This document shows, one piece after another, positions 8,072-15,678 of a stretch of DNA of 39,966 bases. The translations under genes were made by a program, and so were the position numbers. Source of the stretch: Alphaproteobacteria bacterium UBA3760 (GTDB lineage: Bacteria; Pseudomonadota; Alphaproteobacteria; Rs-D84); contig DFGC01000019.1 in the NCBI GenBank assembly GCA_002371155.1, positions 1 through 39,966 on the forward strand, given 5' to 3'. Positions within the stretch are counted from its first letter, which is position 1, and each line of letters begins with the position of its first letter. The notes under the pieces were generated by a model. It was given only the letters and a program-made list of their open reading frames with translations. It ran no database searches and was not told the origin of the DNA.

Positions 8072-9301
8072 TAACTTTATAACACCGCCCGCCAATTCAA
8101 TTGTTGCGGGTGTTTCATTTATGTTGCTGATAATTTTACCATTGTTATCGCGCACAATGGCATATCCACGACGCAAAACATTTTTATAACTCAAACTGTC
8201 CAGCATTTGTCCCAAATGACGAACGGTCTGATTCAGAATAATCATTTTATTCGCCAAAATATCAGGTAATTTTGCGATTTGTTCCAATTTACCGCGCGTC
8301 AATGATATTTTATTCGATATGATTAAATTGATTGTGCGCCCCACATCGTCCAACCGTTGTCCCCATTCCATAACGACTTGGCGTGGACTTTTGATTGAAA
8401 TGTTCCCCAGTGCCTGTTTCGCACCAACCAACCGGTTTGCAAACGCAGTATTTAATCGATGCCCGATGTTGTCCAAATCTTGCATAATTGATAATTTTGT
8501 TGGCACGACCATTTCGGCGGCACCCGTTGGCGTCGGTGCACGCACATCGGCGGCAAAATCGATTAGCATCCAATCCGGTTCGTGTCCAACACCTGAAATC
8601 AGTGGAATTTGACTTTCGGCGGCGGCACGCACAACAATTTCTTCGGAAAAAGGCAACAAATCTTCTAATGCGCCACCACCCCGCGCGACAATAATCACAT
8701 CAACATTTTGCATTTTGTTAAAGTATTCAATGCCGGCCGCAACCTCACGCGCCGCGGTGTCCCCTTGGACGGTTGCGGGATATAATAACACATGCACCGG
8801 GAACCGTTCACGCAAACGATTTTGTATGTCTTGGAATGCGGCACCGGTGGGACTGGTGACGACCCCAATTCGTTGGGGCAGCCTGGGCAAAGGTTTTTTG
8901 CGTGACGCGTCAAACAGTCCCTCAAGCGCTAATTTTCTTTTGCGTTCCTCTAACATTTTTAATATTGCGCCAACGCCCGCCATTTCGATTTCAGAAATAA
9001 TGATTTGATAATTACTGCGTGCGGGGTATGTTGTGAAACGACCGGTTATGATGACTTCGGCACCTTCTTCCAACTTAAATGGCACGGGTGTACTGCGCCA
9101 AATAATCGCACTGATGACCGCACCGGCATCTTTGATGGACATATAAATATGCCCCGATGTTGCGCGTGTAATACCGGACAATTCCCCGCGAATACGAATT
9201 GTTGGGAACGCGGTTTCAACCACGCGTTTTAACAGTGCAGACGCATCAGAAACACTGAAAATCATATCTGGTTTAACAAAAGGTTCTGGTTTTTCAATCA
9301 T
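8069..9301 (-). CDS. xseA: Exodeoxyribonuclease VII large subunit
   Basis: 410 residues from the ATG at 9301; a TTG two codons earlier is less likely. Catalytic subunit of exonuclease VII, which degrades single-stranded DNA from both ends. The N-terminal OB fold (about 15-105) has the ELSGITRATSGHIYMSIKD block. The catalytic core has GVVTSPTGAAFQDI, ARGGGALEDLLPF and SGVGHEPDWMLIDFAAD with APTPTGAAE, all family hallmarks. A coiled-coil and a small C-terminal segment follow. The start lies two bases after the upstream gene's stop, so the two are translationally coupled. xseB is not in the window. It is the last gene of a six-gene run. Confidence 0.96.
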   Translation of the reverse strand: MIEKPEPFVKPDMIFSVSDASALLKRVVETAFPTIRIRGELSGITRATSGHIYMSIKDAGAVISAIIWRSTPVPFKLEEGAEVIITGRFTTYPARSNYQIIISEIEMAGVGAILKMLEERKRKLALEGLFDASRKKPLPRLPQRIGVVTSPTGAAFQDIQNRLRERFPVHVLLYPATVQGDTAAREVAAGIEYFNKMQNVDVIIVARGGGALEDLLPFSEEIVVRAAAESQIPLISGVGHEPDWMLIDFAADVRAPTPTGAAEMVVPTKLSIMQDLDNIGHRLNTAFANRLVGAKQALGNISIKSPRQVVMEWGQRLDDVGRTINLIISNKISLTRGKLEQIAKLPDILANKMIILNQTVRHLGQMLDSLSYKNVLRRGYAIVRDNNGKIISNINETPATIELAGGVIKL

Positions 9302-9303
9302 TT

Positions 9304-9795
9304 TCAATCTTTTTGATTTATAAAATTTTCAATCCCTATGGATTTGGCAAAACGAACAACCGGGTCGTCTTGTTCTAACTCACAAGATATCTGTCGCCCA
9401 ATATTGTATGGAATTTGTATCCCGTTATGTGTGTATTGGTCAAAAGTTAAATCAAACACAGTTTTTGATGGCGTGTGCATTAAATAGTGATGCGGTCCAT
9501 ATGACCAATTATTGTCAATAAACATCAGTTGCCAATTTTTACCCATCATGCGTTGGAAATTTATACTGGCAACACGACAAAAACCATCCGAATCATATGT
9601 ATAACGATTTAATTCTTCGCCTAAATCTTTGGCAAATGTATCATATTTAACACTTTTTAGCCGAAAAGAATCACGAAATAACAACACCAAGTTTTTGGCG
9701 CGCAGACGGCTAACCTTGTCCAGCCCCATTGAATCAAGGTTTTTTAATAATTTGCGTGTAGCGGACTCAAAATATCTGTCGTTTTTTGGTGTCAT
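9304..9795 (-). CDS. Hypothetical protein, possible papain-like fold
   Basis: 163 residues from the ATG at 9795, which has GGA upstream; a TTG at 9828 inside tsaD is unlikely. I do not recognise the family. A Cys in GFCRVASINF, a His in GPHHYLM and an Asp in FDLTFDQYT are ordered Cys-His-Asp with aromatic residues around them. That arrangement is seen in transglutaminase- or papain-like cysteine enzymes, but this is a pattern guess only. No signal peptide. It lies between tsaD and xseA with tight spacing, which fits co-transcription. Confidence 0.75.
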   Translation of the reverse strand: MTPKNDRYFESATRKLLKNLDSMGLDKVSRLRAKNLVLLFRDSFRLKSVKYDTFAKDLGEELNRYTYDSDGFCRVASINFQRMMGKNWQLMFIDNNWSYGPHHYLMHTPSKTVFDLTFDQYTHNGIQIPYNIGRQISCELEQDDPVVRFAKSIGIENFINQKD

Positions 9796-9806
9796 ATGAA
9801 ATCCAT

Positions 9807-10919
9807 TTATAATTCGGTCAATGGCCAACGGGGGCGGGGCGCAACAGGTTCGCGAACAATATTTCCCACGCGCCAGTTTTCAATTCCCGCCCATGCAATC
9901 ATTGCACCATTATCGGTGCATAAATTCATCGGTGGGGCGGCGAAAATCATATTGTTGTCATCGGCCAGTTTTTCCATTGCTGCGCGTATGGCACTGTTTT
10001 TCGCAACACCACCCGCAACGACCAATGTTTTTGGTTTTGCGGATTTTACCGCATCCGTTTTAATTGCATGTTCCAATCGATTTATAATACAATCAACAAC
10101 CGCCGCCTGGAAAGATGCACAGAAATCATTTATAAATGCATCATCAACGGGCTCTTGATTTTTATCCAGCATAATGCGCGCCGCGGTTTTTATGCCACTA
10201 AAACTGAAATCGCATCCCGGCTTGTCGCACAATGGTCGCGGGAAATGAAACCGTTTTGGGTTGCCTAAATTTGCGCGTTTATCAACAATCGGCCCACCCG
10301 GATACCCCAGTCCCAACATCTTGGAAACCTTGTCAAATGCCTCGCCGGCACTGTCGTCAATGGTTTGACCAATCATTTCATATTGTCCAACACCACGTAC
10401 CAATAAAATCTGACAATGTCCACCCGATGCCAGCATCAGCAAATACGGAAATTCAACCGATACCCCAACACCCATCCCGTTTGCTGCACTTGCAGACAAT
10501 CGTGGCACCAACGCATGCCCCTCTAAATGATTTACCGCAACCAATGGTTTATGTGTTGCCTGGGCAATACCGGTTGCCGCCATCCAACCAACCAATACCC
10601 CACCAATCAGTCCCGGCCCCGCCGTCGCCGCAATAACATCAATGTCGTCTATGTTTTTGCCCGCCGCATTCAGTGTTTGTTTAATAACCGTATCAATCGC
10701 CAAAATATGCGCACGTGCCGCCAATTCAGGCACCACACCGCCGTATTTTTGATGCTCGGGTATTTGCGAATAAATTATGTGCGCCAATATGTTTCGATTT
10801 GAATCAACAATCGCCGCCGATGTTTCATCGCATGATGATTCAATGCCCAAACACAATGTGCCAATATCGGACGAAATTGCCGACCCCATATCCATTTGAA
10901 TTATTTTATCGTCTTTCAT
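9807..10919 (-). CDS. tsaD: tRNA N6-adenosine threonylcarbamoyltransferase TsaD
   Basis: 370 residues. TsaD (Kae1/YgjD family) moves the threonylcarbamoyl group onto A37 of tRNAs that read ANN codons, together with TsaB and TsaE. Visible: LGIESSCDET (about 24-33), the GGVVPELAARAH block, the metal-binding HLEGH (His131, His135), ASGGHCQILLV, and GYPGGPIVD. About 20 residues precede the usual LGIESSCDE start; a downstream ATG (Met11, about 10889) is an alternative start. The ATG overlaps the stop of the upstream lipoprotein gene by four bases (ATGA). Confidence 0.97.
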   Translation of the reverse strand: MKDDKIIQMDMGSAISSDIGTLCLGIESSCDETSAAIVDSNRNILAHIIYSQIPEHQKYGGVVPELAARAHILAIDTVIKQTLNAAGKNIDDIDVIAATAGPGLIGGVLVGWMAATGIAQATHKPLVAVNHLEGHALVPRLSASAANGMGVGVSVEFPYLLMLASGGHCQILLVRGVGQYEMIGQTIDDSAGEAFDKVSKMLGLGYPGGPIVDKRANLGNPKRFHFPRPLCDKPGCDFSFSGIKTAARIMLDKNQEPVDDAFINDFCASFQAAVVDCIINRLEHAIKTDAVKSAKPKTLVVAGGVAKNSAIRAAMEKLADDNNMIFAAPPMNLCTDNGAMIAWAGIENWRVGNIVREPVAPRPRWPLTEL

Positions 10920-11617
10920 TTTTTTATATCCAACAACATTATACCCAAATTATTTTTATTTTCCAGTAATCCTTGGACATATTTATCAAAATTTACATCG
11001 ACAACCCGTTTTTGTTTTCTGGACGCGTGTCGCAAAATGCCACCTGGCAATAAAAATCCCATGTGCCGCACCGCCAAATCAGTCCCAATTTTCGCGGCGA
11101 TTTTTGGATTGTTGATTATAAACAGAACAATCACAGGGCGGGGCGGGTTGATACCAATCGCGTCCTGTAATGAAATGTATTCTAAATCCGTCGCCGTTTT
11201 TGCAAAATCTGTATCAATATTATGAACGGTTTTGAACCAATTTTTTTTGTCGATTATAACATGACGCACGCGGGTTTTGCCAAATTTACGACTGACATTT
11301 TCAACAATATCAGAATTATTTTCCAACCAATCTGTTTCGATAAAATGGTTACGGTTTATAAAGTTCGGCACACCATCACGATAACGAATTTTATTTAATT
11401 TTTGTGCGTCGCCCCCCGCCAATGATGTTTCAACAAATGTTGTGCAGTCAAACGCGTCAAACCGTATAATGGGGTCGGTGTCCGGTGCCACGCCTTCGCC
11501 CAACGGGTCTGAAATATATGGCGCGCCCAAGAACGCATTGCCGATATTATCATCTGTGTTATGATGTGAACACCCAATTGTCAATCCCAGAAAAATCAGC
11601 AACAAAACGCGTTGCAT
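10916..11617 (-). CDS. DUF1460 (amidase-like) lipoprotein
   Basis: 233 residues. The N-terminus is a lipoprotein signal ending in the lipobox LTIGC with Cys16. The rest matches the DUF1460 family, NlpC/P60-like cysteine hydrolases suspected of cutting peptidoglycan amides: FDCTTFVET with the candidate nucleophile Cys, IRYRDGVPNFINRNHF, DWLENN and a later PRPVIVLFIINNP stretch. It probably sits in the periplasm on a membrane. Stop and start overlap tsaD by four bases and it follows the small membrane protein gene by two bases. Substrate is unknown. Confidence 0.85.
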   Translation of the reverse strand: MQRVLLLIFLGLTIGCSHHNTDDNIGNAFLGAPYISDPLGEGVAPDTDPIIRFDAFDCTTFVETSLAGGDAQKLNKIRYRDGVPNFINRNHFIETDWLENNSDIVENVSRKFGKTRVRHVIIDKKNWFKTVHNIDTDFAKTATDLEYISLQDAIGINPPRPVIVLFIINNPKIAAKIGTDLAVRHMGFLLPGGILRHASRKQKRVVDVNFDKYVQGLLENKNNLGIMLLDIKK

Positions 11618-11619
11618 TT

Positions 11620-11940
11620 TTAATTATTTTCCCGTAATTGAATACCCATATTACATAACTTTACCGCATCACGCACCGCAAATTCCGCGGAATCATTAAA
11701 GGTTGACATTTTATCAACGCATGCAACAATCAAATCGGTATTTTCTTGGCTTTTTGTCAATAATTGCACGGTTGCAACCTTTTGTTCAATCGCGCCCTCG
11801 GTCCATTTTTGCAGATTTCCGCTTTCTAAACTGGTGGCCTTGCGTTGGGTTGCAAAAAATACACATACAACCAAAATCAGCACCGCAATACCAATAATCA
11901 ACTTGAAATTCTTTTTCAGAAAATTCCAGATTTTTTTCAT
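11620..11940 (-). CDS. Small single-pass membrane protein
   Basis: 106 residues. A basic N-terminus (MKKIWNFLKKNFK) is followed by one transmembrane helix (about 14-31) and a helical tail of about 70 residues that would face the periplasm. The tail has two Cys residues (VACVDKM and KLCNMG) that could pair. Family not recognised. AAGGAAGGG precedes the ATG. It sits between the DUF2155 gene and the DUF1460 lipoprotein gene in one operon, so an envelope role is likely. Confidence 0.8.
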   Translation of the reverse strand: MKKIWNFLKKNFKLIIGIAVLILVVCVFFATQRKATSLESGNLQKWTEGAIEQKVATVQLLTKSQENTDLIVACVDKMSTFNDSAEFAVRDAVKLCNMGIQLRENN

Positions 11941-11967
11941 ATTTTCCCTTCCTTTATTATAAAAATA

Positions 11968-12327
11968 TTATTCGCAATTCACCAACCATACATCATAATC
12001 CGGGTTTTGCAATGGGTTGTTTCCCGGTTCATTTCGGTTCATCCAACCACCAAAAATCTGTCCCGCCGATGAATCAGAAATTTCAACAAACGCAAAATAA
12101 TTTTCTGCATCAAATGGGTCACTTTGCTTGCAAGACCGCACCGCAATATTTAATTTTTCAAAATCAATGGAATAATCAACCGGAACACGCACCGTCTGCG
12201 CCTTGCCGGCGGCCTTGTTCAATACGCGCAATACCGCCGTTTCATGGTCGATATATGCATCCGCACCACGTGGAATCAACGCGACGCCCGCCAAAAACAA
12301 AGCAAAAAGTAAAATTATATATTTCAT
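11968..12327 (-). CDS. DUF2155 secreted protein
   Basis: 119 residues from the ATG at 12327, with a signal peptide (MKYIILLFALFLAGVALIP...ADA). The mature part matches the alphaproteobacterial DUF2155 family: AVLRVLNKAAGKAQT, the VPVDYSIDFEKLNIAVRSC block, FAFVEI, IFGGWMNRNEPGNNPLQNP and DYDVWLVNC, with two Cys that may pair. Its biochemical function is not established. A promoter at 12335-12363 places the -10 box 7 bases from this ATG and there is no Shine-Dalgarno, which supports this start over an upstream in-frame codon. First gene of the run to xseA. Confidence 0.88.
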   Translation of the reverse strand: MKYIILLFALFLAGVALIPRGADAYIDHETAVLRVLNKAAGKAQTVRVPVDYSIDFEKLNIAVRSCKQSDPFDAENYFAFVEISDSSAGQIFGGWMNRNEPGNNPLQNPDYDVWLVNCE

Positions 12328-12334
12328 ATTATCA

Positions 12335-12363
12335 ATGATACAATCATACAACAAATAAGTCAA
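12335..12363 (-). promoter_or_regulatory. Promoter of the DUF2155-to-xseA operon, predicted leaderless
   Basis: Minus strand TTGACT, 17 bases, TATCAT, 7 bases, ATG. The spacing puts initiation at the start codon. Confidence 0.6.
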
Positions 12364-12378
12364 ATTATTAAATTAAAA

Positions 12379-12405
12379 ATCCGTCATGGAAAAATCATGA
12401 CGGAT
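12379..12405 (-). terminator. Intrinsic terminator of the rpsP-rplS operon
   Basis: A 10-bp stem ATCCGTCATG / CATGACGGAT (12379-12388, 12396-12405) with a 7-base loop, followed on the minus strand by TTTTAATTTAA. It separates the ribosomal operon from the DUF2155 operon. Confidence 0.75.
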
Positions 12406-12427
12406 TAAAAACACAAAATAATAGAAA

Positions 12428-12817
12428 TTATTTTGCAGGTTTTTCAGCACTTGTTGCCGCCAAATCTTCAACAATACGAGCCTTTTTACCAGACAATTTG
12501 CGTAAAAAGAACAATTTTGCACGACGAACGCGACCGATACGAACCTTTTCAATTTTTTCAATCGCCGGTGTGTATAATGGGAATTTGCGTTCCACACCAA
12601 CACCGTATGATTCGCGACGCACAGTAAACGATGCGTTGTTGCCGTTTCCGCCATCACGGGAAATCACGACACCTTCGAACAATTGAATACGGAATTTGTC
12701 GCCATCTTTGATTTTTACATGAACGCGAACGGTATCACCAGCCTTGAAATTAGGGATAACTTTGTCGCCTTTCAATTTTGCGATTTGTTCGTTTTCGATT
12801 TTTTTCAATATACTCAT
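12428..12817 (-). CDS. rplS: 50S ribosomal protein L19 (bL19)
   Basis: 129 residues. bL19 sits at the 30S-50S interface. The core covers about residues 5-115, with the FKAGDTVRVHVKIKDGD strand pair, RIQLFEGVVISR, SFTVRRESYGVGVERKFPLY and VRRAKLFFLRKLSGKKARI. A short AT-rich, Ala/Lys-ending tail follows. The start overlaps the trmD stop by four bases (ATGA). Last gene of the rpsP operon. Confidence 0.98.
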   Translation of the reverse strand: MSILKKIENEQIAKLKGDKVIPNFKAGDTVRVHVKIKDGDKFRIQLFEGVVISRDGGNGNNASFTVRRESYGVGVERKFPLYTPAIEKIEKVRIGRVRRAKLFFLRKLSGKKARIVEDLAATSAEKPAK

Positions 12818-13500
12818 TTTTTATTTTCCTTTATTAAATCCGGACGTCTTGCTTTGGTTAAATCGTCCGATTGTTGTTTCCGCCACCGTTCGATATTGCC
12901 ATGGTGGCCAGACAGCAGGACTTCTGGGACTTTGTGTCCACGCCATACCGACGGGCGGGTATATAATGGCCATTCTAACCCCCCGATTTCGAAACTTTCA
13001 TTTTGTGTGGAATCGCTTCCACCACCCAATACATTATCCATCACGCGAACGCAACTGTCAACAAAAACTTGCGCAGCGACCTCGCCACCGGATAAAATAT
13101 AATCACCAATAGAAACCTCGGTAATATCGTATTCTTGTAAAATGCGTTCGTCTATCCCTTCGTATCGTCCGCATAACAGGGTATATGTTGCATCTTTATC
13201 CGCCACAAATTCGCGCACTAATTTTTGATTTAATACTTTACCACGCGGGGAAAAGTATATGATTTTACCGGTTTTTTTTATTGAATCTATGGCCGGTCCA
13301 ATGGCATCTGGGCGCATAACCATCCCGGCACCCCCGCCGAATTGTTCGTCATCGACACTGCCATAATTATTGACGGCAAAATCGCGAATATTTATAACAT
13401 CCATTGACCAAATTTTTTTATCCAATGCGCGTCCAACAACCCCGCCACCCAGGGTTCCTGGAAACATTTCTGGAAAAATAGTCAATATATTAAAATGCAT
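12814..13500 (-). CDS. trmD: tRNA (guanine-N1)-methyltransferase TrmD
   Basis: 228 residues, the usual length. It makes m1G37 in tRNAs reading CNN and GGG codons, preventing frameshifts. SPOUT trefoil-knot signatures are present: LLCGRYEGIDER, SIGDYILSGGE and a C-terminal helix domain. FGGGAGMVMRPD near residue 54 is the family's conserved loop. It sits in the standard order after rimM (one base gap) and overlaps rplS. The start has no good Shine-Dalgarno, so it probably depends on coupling to rimM. Confidence 0.98.
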   Translation of the reverse strand: MHFNILTIFPEMFPGTLGGGVVGRALDKKIWSMDVINIRDFAVNNYGSVDDEQFGGGAGMVMRPDAIGPAIDSIKKTGKIIYFSPRGKVLNQKLVREFVADKDATYTLLCGRYEGIDERILQEYDITEVSIGDYILSGGEVAAQVFVDSCVRVMDNVLGGGSDSTQNESFEIGGLEWPLYTRPSVWRGHKVPEVLLSGHHGNIERWRKQQSDDLTKARRPDLIKENKK

Positions 13501-13501
13501 A

Positions 13502-13966
13502 TTATTTAACCATCACAACATTGTTATCAAAATCAACATTTGCGCCAATAAACGAATACATATTGCCGTTGTCTGTTTCGATAATATCGCCCGCGCCAAA
13601 GTTCTGGAACCCGGCAATCGTGCCAACATATTTGCCATTTTGCACAACCGAAAAACCAATTAAATCCGCCTGGTAATATTCGTTGTCGGCGGTCGCGGGC
13701 AGGCCATCGCGTTCGATAAACAATTCTGTGCCACGCAAAACCTCGGCCGATGTTCTGTCATCAAATCCGCGTATATGCGCGATAATAACATCAGAATTTG
13801 GCACGCATCGCACAAACTTGAAATCATCCGGACCAAACTTGTTGCTTTGAACCTTGAAATTCTGGAAATCGGTTGGCTTTTCAGAATATGTTTGCACACG
13901 CACATCCCCGCGTACACCTTGGAACGCCACAATTTTTCCAACCAAGATTTTTTTATTATCGCCCAT
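13502..13966 (-). CDS. rimM: Ribosome maturation factor RimM
   Basis: 154 residues. RimM helps assemble the 30S head and binds uS19. The N-terminal RimM barrel shows LVGKIVAFQGVRGDVRVQTYSE, and the PRC-barrel C-terminal half has YYQADLIGFSV and GAGDIIET. Slightly short at the C-terminus. Its start lies inside the end of the preceding small ORF, 11 bases overlapped. Confidence 0.95.
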   Translation of the reverse strand: MGDNKKILVGKIVAFQGVRGDVRVQTYSEKPTDFQNFKVQSNKFGPDDFKFVRCVPNSDVIIAHIRGFDDRTSAEVLRGTELFIERDGLPATADNEYYQADLIGFSVVQNGKYVGTIAGFQNFGAGDIIETDNGNMYSFIGANVDFDNNVVMVK

Positions 13967-14162
13967 TTGATTTAATTTGTGGAATTACCATGTTGTTGGT
14001 GTATCTGTCGCAACCGTTTGCGATTTCAGGACACCCGTCAAATGCACCAGGGGTTATTTGAATTGCGCCCCCAGATTGCAAAATCGCATTTTGAATCGCG
14101 GAAAATCGCAATTCTTTTACCGCGCACAATTCGTTGTCAAAAGGACAATATGTCGCACTCAT
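13956..14162 (-). CDS. Small Cys-containing protein in the rpsP operon
   Basis: 68 residues, not recognised. It has four Cys: Cys6 and Cys13 in TYCPFDNELCAV, then Cys44 and Cys51 in DGCPEIANGCDR. Two pairs, each six residues apart, could bind a metal such as zinc. Its ATG shares a base with the stop of the upstream small ORF (TAATG), and its end overlaps rimM by 11 bases. These junctions are typical of real, coupled operon genes. No signal peptide, so it is cytoplasmic. A role near ribosome assembly is suggested by position only. Confidence 0.6.
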   Translation of the reverse strand: MSATYCPFDNELCAVKELRFSAIQNAILQSGGAIQITPGAFDGCPEIANGCDRYTNNMVIPQIKSNGR

Positions 14163-14398
14163 TATCGAATCCTATACGTCCCGTTGCATGTCAATAGAAT
14201 ATCACGAATTCCATGAATATATTCTTTGGCATCCAACCCATTTTGTTTCGAATATTCAACCATTTCATGCAAATTTGATAAATAACTAAGGTATAACAGG
14301 TGTTTGAATCTTGGACGACGAAAATGCACCGAACGAAACACCAACCCCAGTTCGTGAACCAAATCCGAATAAGAATATGTATTACAATTCGATGACAT
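14162..14398 (-). CDS. Small hypothetical protein in the rpsP operon
   Basis: 78 residues from the ATG at 14398, 19 bases after the rpsP stop; the longer frame that begins inside rpsP is rejected. Not recognised. It looks helical and basic, with SVHFRRPRFKHLLYLSYLSNLHEMVEY resembling an RNA-binding or protein-binding helix pair. It ends in TAATG, coupling to the next small ORF. The usual rpsP-rimM order is interrupted by this pair. Confidence 0.6.
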   Translation of the reverse strand: MSSNCNTYSYSDLVHELGLVFRSVHFRRPRFKHLLYLSYLSNLHEMVEYSKQNGLDAKEYIHGIRDILLTCNGTYRIR

Positions 14399-14417
14399 TT
14401 TCGTTTTTATCAAACCA

Positions 14418-14855
14418 TTATTCTGCAGCGGCATCCGATGACGCGCCTTCGGCTGGGGCGTCGGCTGCGGCTTTGGCAGCGGCCTCAGCCGCGGCTTTTT
14501 CCTCGGCAATTTTTGCTAATTTTTCAGCCTTGTCTTTTGCCTTTTGTTGAGTCTTTTCACTTGGCAAATTCTTTTTGGTTTGTGTTGGAATTGGTTTTGC
14601 AGTTGCCAATCCGGCCTTGACCATAAATTTATACACGCGGTCAGATGGTTTTGCGCCTTTGGCCAACCAAGCCTTTATTTCTTCTACTTTCAAAACGACG
14701 CGTTTGTCGTTATCTTTGGCCAACATTGGGTCGTATTTACCGACGACCTCTAACACATTGCCAGAATTACGTGCGTTGCGTGAATCGGTCACAACGATGT
14801 GATAATACGGACGTTTTTTTGCACCATGACGCGCCAAACGAATAACAGTTGCCAT
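14418..14855 (-). CDS. rpsP: 30S ribosomal protein S16 (bS16) with long Ala/Lys tail
   Basis: 145 residues. The normal bS16 core takes the first 80 or so residues: VIRLARHGAKKRPYYHIVV, GKYDPM, KPSDRV. The remaining 60 residues form a low-complexity tail rich in Lys then Ala/Glu, presumably helical or disordered. Tails of this kind occur in several alphaproteobacterial S16 proteins. AGGA precedes the ATG. First gene of the operon that continues to rplS, with a structured leader upstream. Confidence 0.97.
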   Translation of the reverse strand: MATVIRLARHGAKKRPYYHIVVTDSRNARNSGNVLEVVGKYDPMLAKDNDKRVVLKVEEIKAWLAKGAKPSDRVYKFMVKAGLATAKPIPTQTKKNLPSEKTQQKAKDKAEKLAKIAEEKAAAEAAAKAAADAPAEGASSDAAAE

Positions 14856-14912
14856 TTTATAAATCCTTTTTGTTAAATAAAATCGTTATCCACAAAGAAA
14901 ACCGACACCAAG

Positions 14913-15023
14913 GGCGAAACTCGCCGGATGATGTTCCTTGTGCATGCCGCACACAGGGGTTGTTTTAATGGCAATCTTTGGGATTTGCAAAGGTATTATT
15001 ATATTTTATTTCCAAAAAGTCAA
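14913..15023 (-). promoter_or_regulatory. rpsP promoter and structured mRNA leader
   Basis: On the minus strand TTGACT (15018-15023) is followed after 17 bases by AATAAT (14995-15000); a TATAAT at 14998-15003 has only 14 bases of spacing. The resulting leader of about 130 bases has two hairpins: an 8-bp stem with one bulge (14936-14957) and GGCGA/TCGCC (14913-14925). Ribosomal operons are often autoregulated through such leaders, but that is inference here. The rest of 14856-15050 shows no gene. Confidence 0.45.
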
Positions 15024-15050
15024 GAAAATCGTTTGAAATCAAATGGCTTG

Positions 15051-15076
15051 CCACACGAAGCCTTGGCAAAGTGTGG
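15051..15076. repeat. Palindromic repeat, family B copy 1
   Basis: CCACAC (15051-15056) and GTGTGG (15071-15076) enclose a 14-base loop GAAGCCTTGGCAAA. Its last three stem bases are also the CCA end of the duplicated tRNA fragment. A second pairing, TTGCC (15049-15053) with GGCAA (15065-15069), is possible. A copy with a different but matching stem lies in the rplY leader at 21859-21884. Confidence 0.6.
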
Positions 15077-15186
15077 TGCGGGCGAAGGGAATCCGAGTGT
15101 ATAAACACACAATGAGTTGCGCGGTTGCAACGAATTGATGTGTGCATAACAAGGATACCCGCTTCATACACGTCCAGATTCAAACT
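15074..15186 (-). other. 113-bp segment ending in a duplicated tRNA-Gly 3' end
   Basis: Bases 15074-15093 repeat exactly, over 20 bases, the last 20 bases (including CCA) of the adjacent tRNA-Gly gene. The 93 bases in between can fold: GTGTAT (15096-15101) with ATACAC further on, and an inner CAAT..GTTGC / GCAAC..ATTG stem. Such a duplicated tRNA 3' end is the usual footprint of integration at a tRNA gene. There is no integrase, so this is at most a remnant or a very small passive element. It cannot encode a second tRNA. Confidence 0.55.
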
Positions 15187-15260
15187 TGGTGCGGGCGAAG
15201 GGAATCGAACCCTCGTCTAAAGCTTGGGAAGCTTTCGTGCTGCCATTATACCACGCCCGC
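15187..15260 (-). tRNA. tRNA-Gly (anticodon CCC)
   Basis: 74 bases including an encoded CCA. The acceptor stem pairs GCGGGCG with CGCCCGC, the anticodon stem AAAGC/GCTTT closes a TTCCCAA loop giving anticodon CCC, and the T arm is GAGGG-TTCGATT-CCCTT like. The sequence is close to Escherichia coli glyU. It reads GGG codons. The discriminator base is A. Its 3' end is duplicated 113 bases downstream. Confidence 0.95.
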
Positions 15261-15323
15261 ATGCGAAATGCATTCTATATTACATCGAAACAAATGTCCA
15301 TAATTTTTTATACAAATTAAAAA

Positions 15324-15339
15324 CCGCCAATAATGGCGG
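15324..15339 (-). terminator. Intrinsic terminator
   Basis: CCGCCA / TGGCGG around ATAA (15324-15339), with TTTTTAATTT following on the minus strand. Ends transcription of the small gene at 15344-15595, before the tRNA-Gly gene. Confidence 0.7.
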
Positions 15340-15343
15340 GGAT

Positions 15344-15595
15344 TTATCGGGCGCGTTGTCTTGTGATGTTTGTTGTGTTTTCCTTGGTGCATTCGGCATC
15401 AATTCGCGCCAATGCTGCGCGCAGCACTTTCTTGTTTGGTTCTTGTTTTTCAACAGATAACAAAATTTTATAAAACGCATGAGGGTTATTTGTTGTTTTA
15501 ATCAAAAAACGCAGACGATTCAGCATTTCTGCCCAATCTGTCTCTAACTTTGATGGCGACGCTTTGTATTCCAATGCTTTTTTTTGTTCGTTCAT
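15344..15595 (-). CDS. Small hypothetical protein
   Basis: 83 residues, soluble, predicted largely helical (WAEMLNRLRFLIKTTNN, FYKILLSVEKQEPNKKVLRAALARIDAE). Strongly basic C-terminus. Family not recognised. AAAGGTG lies upstream of the ATG and a terminator follows the stop, so it is probably a real single gene. Confidence 0.65.
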   Translation of the reverse strand: MNEQKKALEYKASPSKLETDWAEMLNRLRFLIKTTNNPHAFYKILLSVEKQEPNKKVLRAALARIDAECTKENTTNITRQRAR

Positions 15596-15678
15596 TTATA
15601 CACCTTTATATACGAACTATTGCATAAATAATATTTTTGTCAAGAAAATATAATCAGGTACCAAAAAATTTAATTATT

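Noticed and set aside
14399..14509. N-terminal extension of the 78-residue ORF into rpsP
   Set aside because: The extra part is a Pro/Arg/Lys shadow of the rpsP low-complexity tail and the internal ATG at 14398 fits the operon spacing.
15074..15186. A second, degenerate tRNA gene next to tRNA-Gly
   Set aside because: Only the 20-base 3' end is repeated; the rest has no D arm, anticodon arm or 5' acceptor strand to pair with it.
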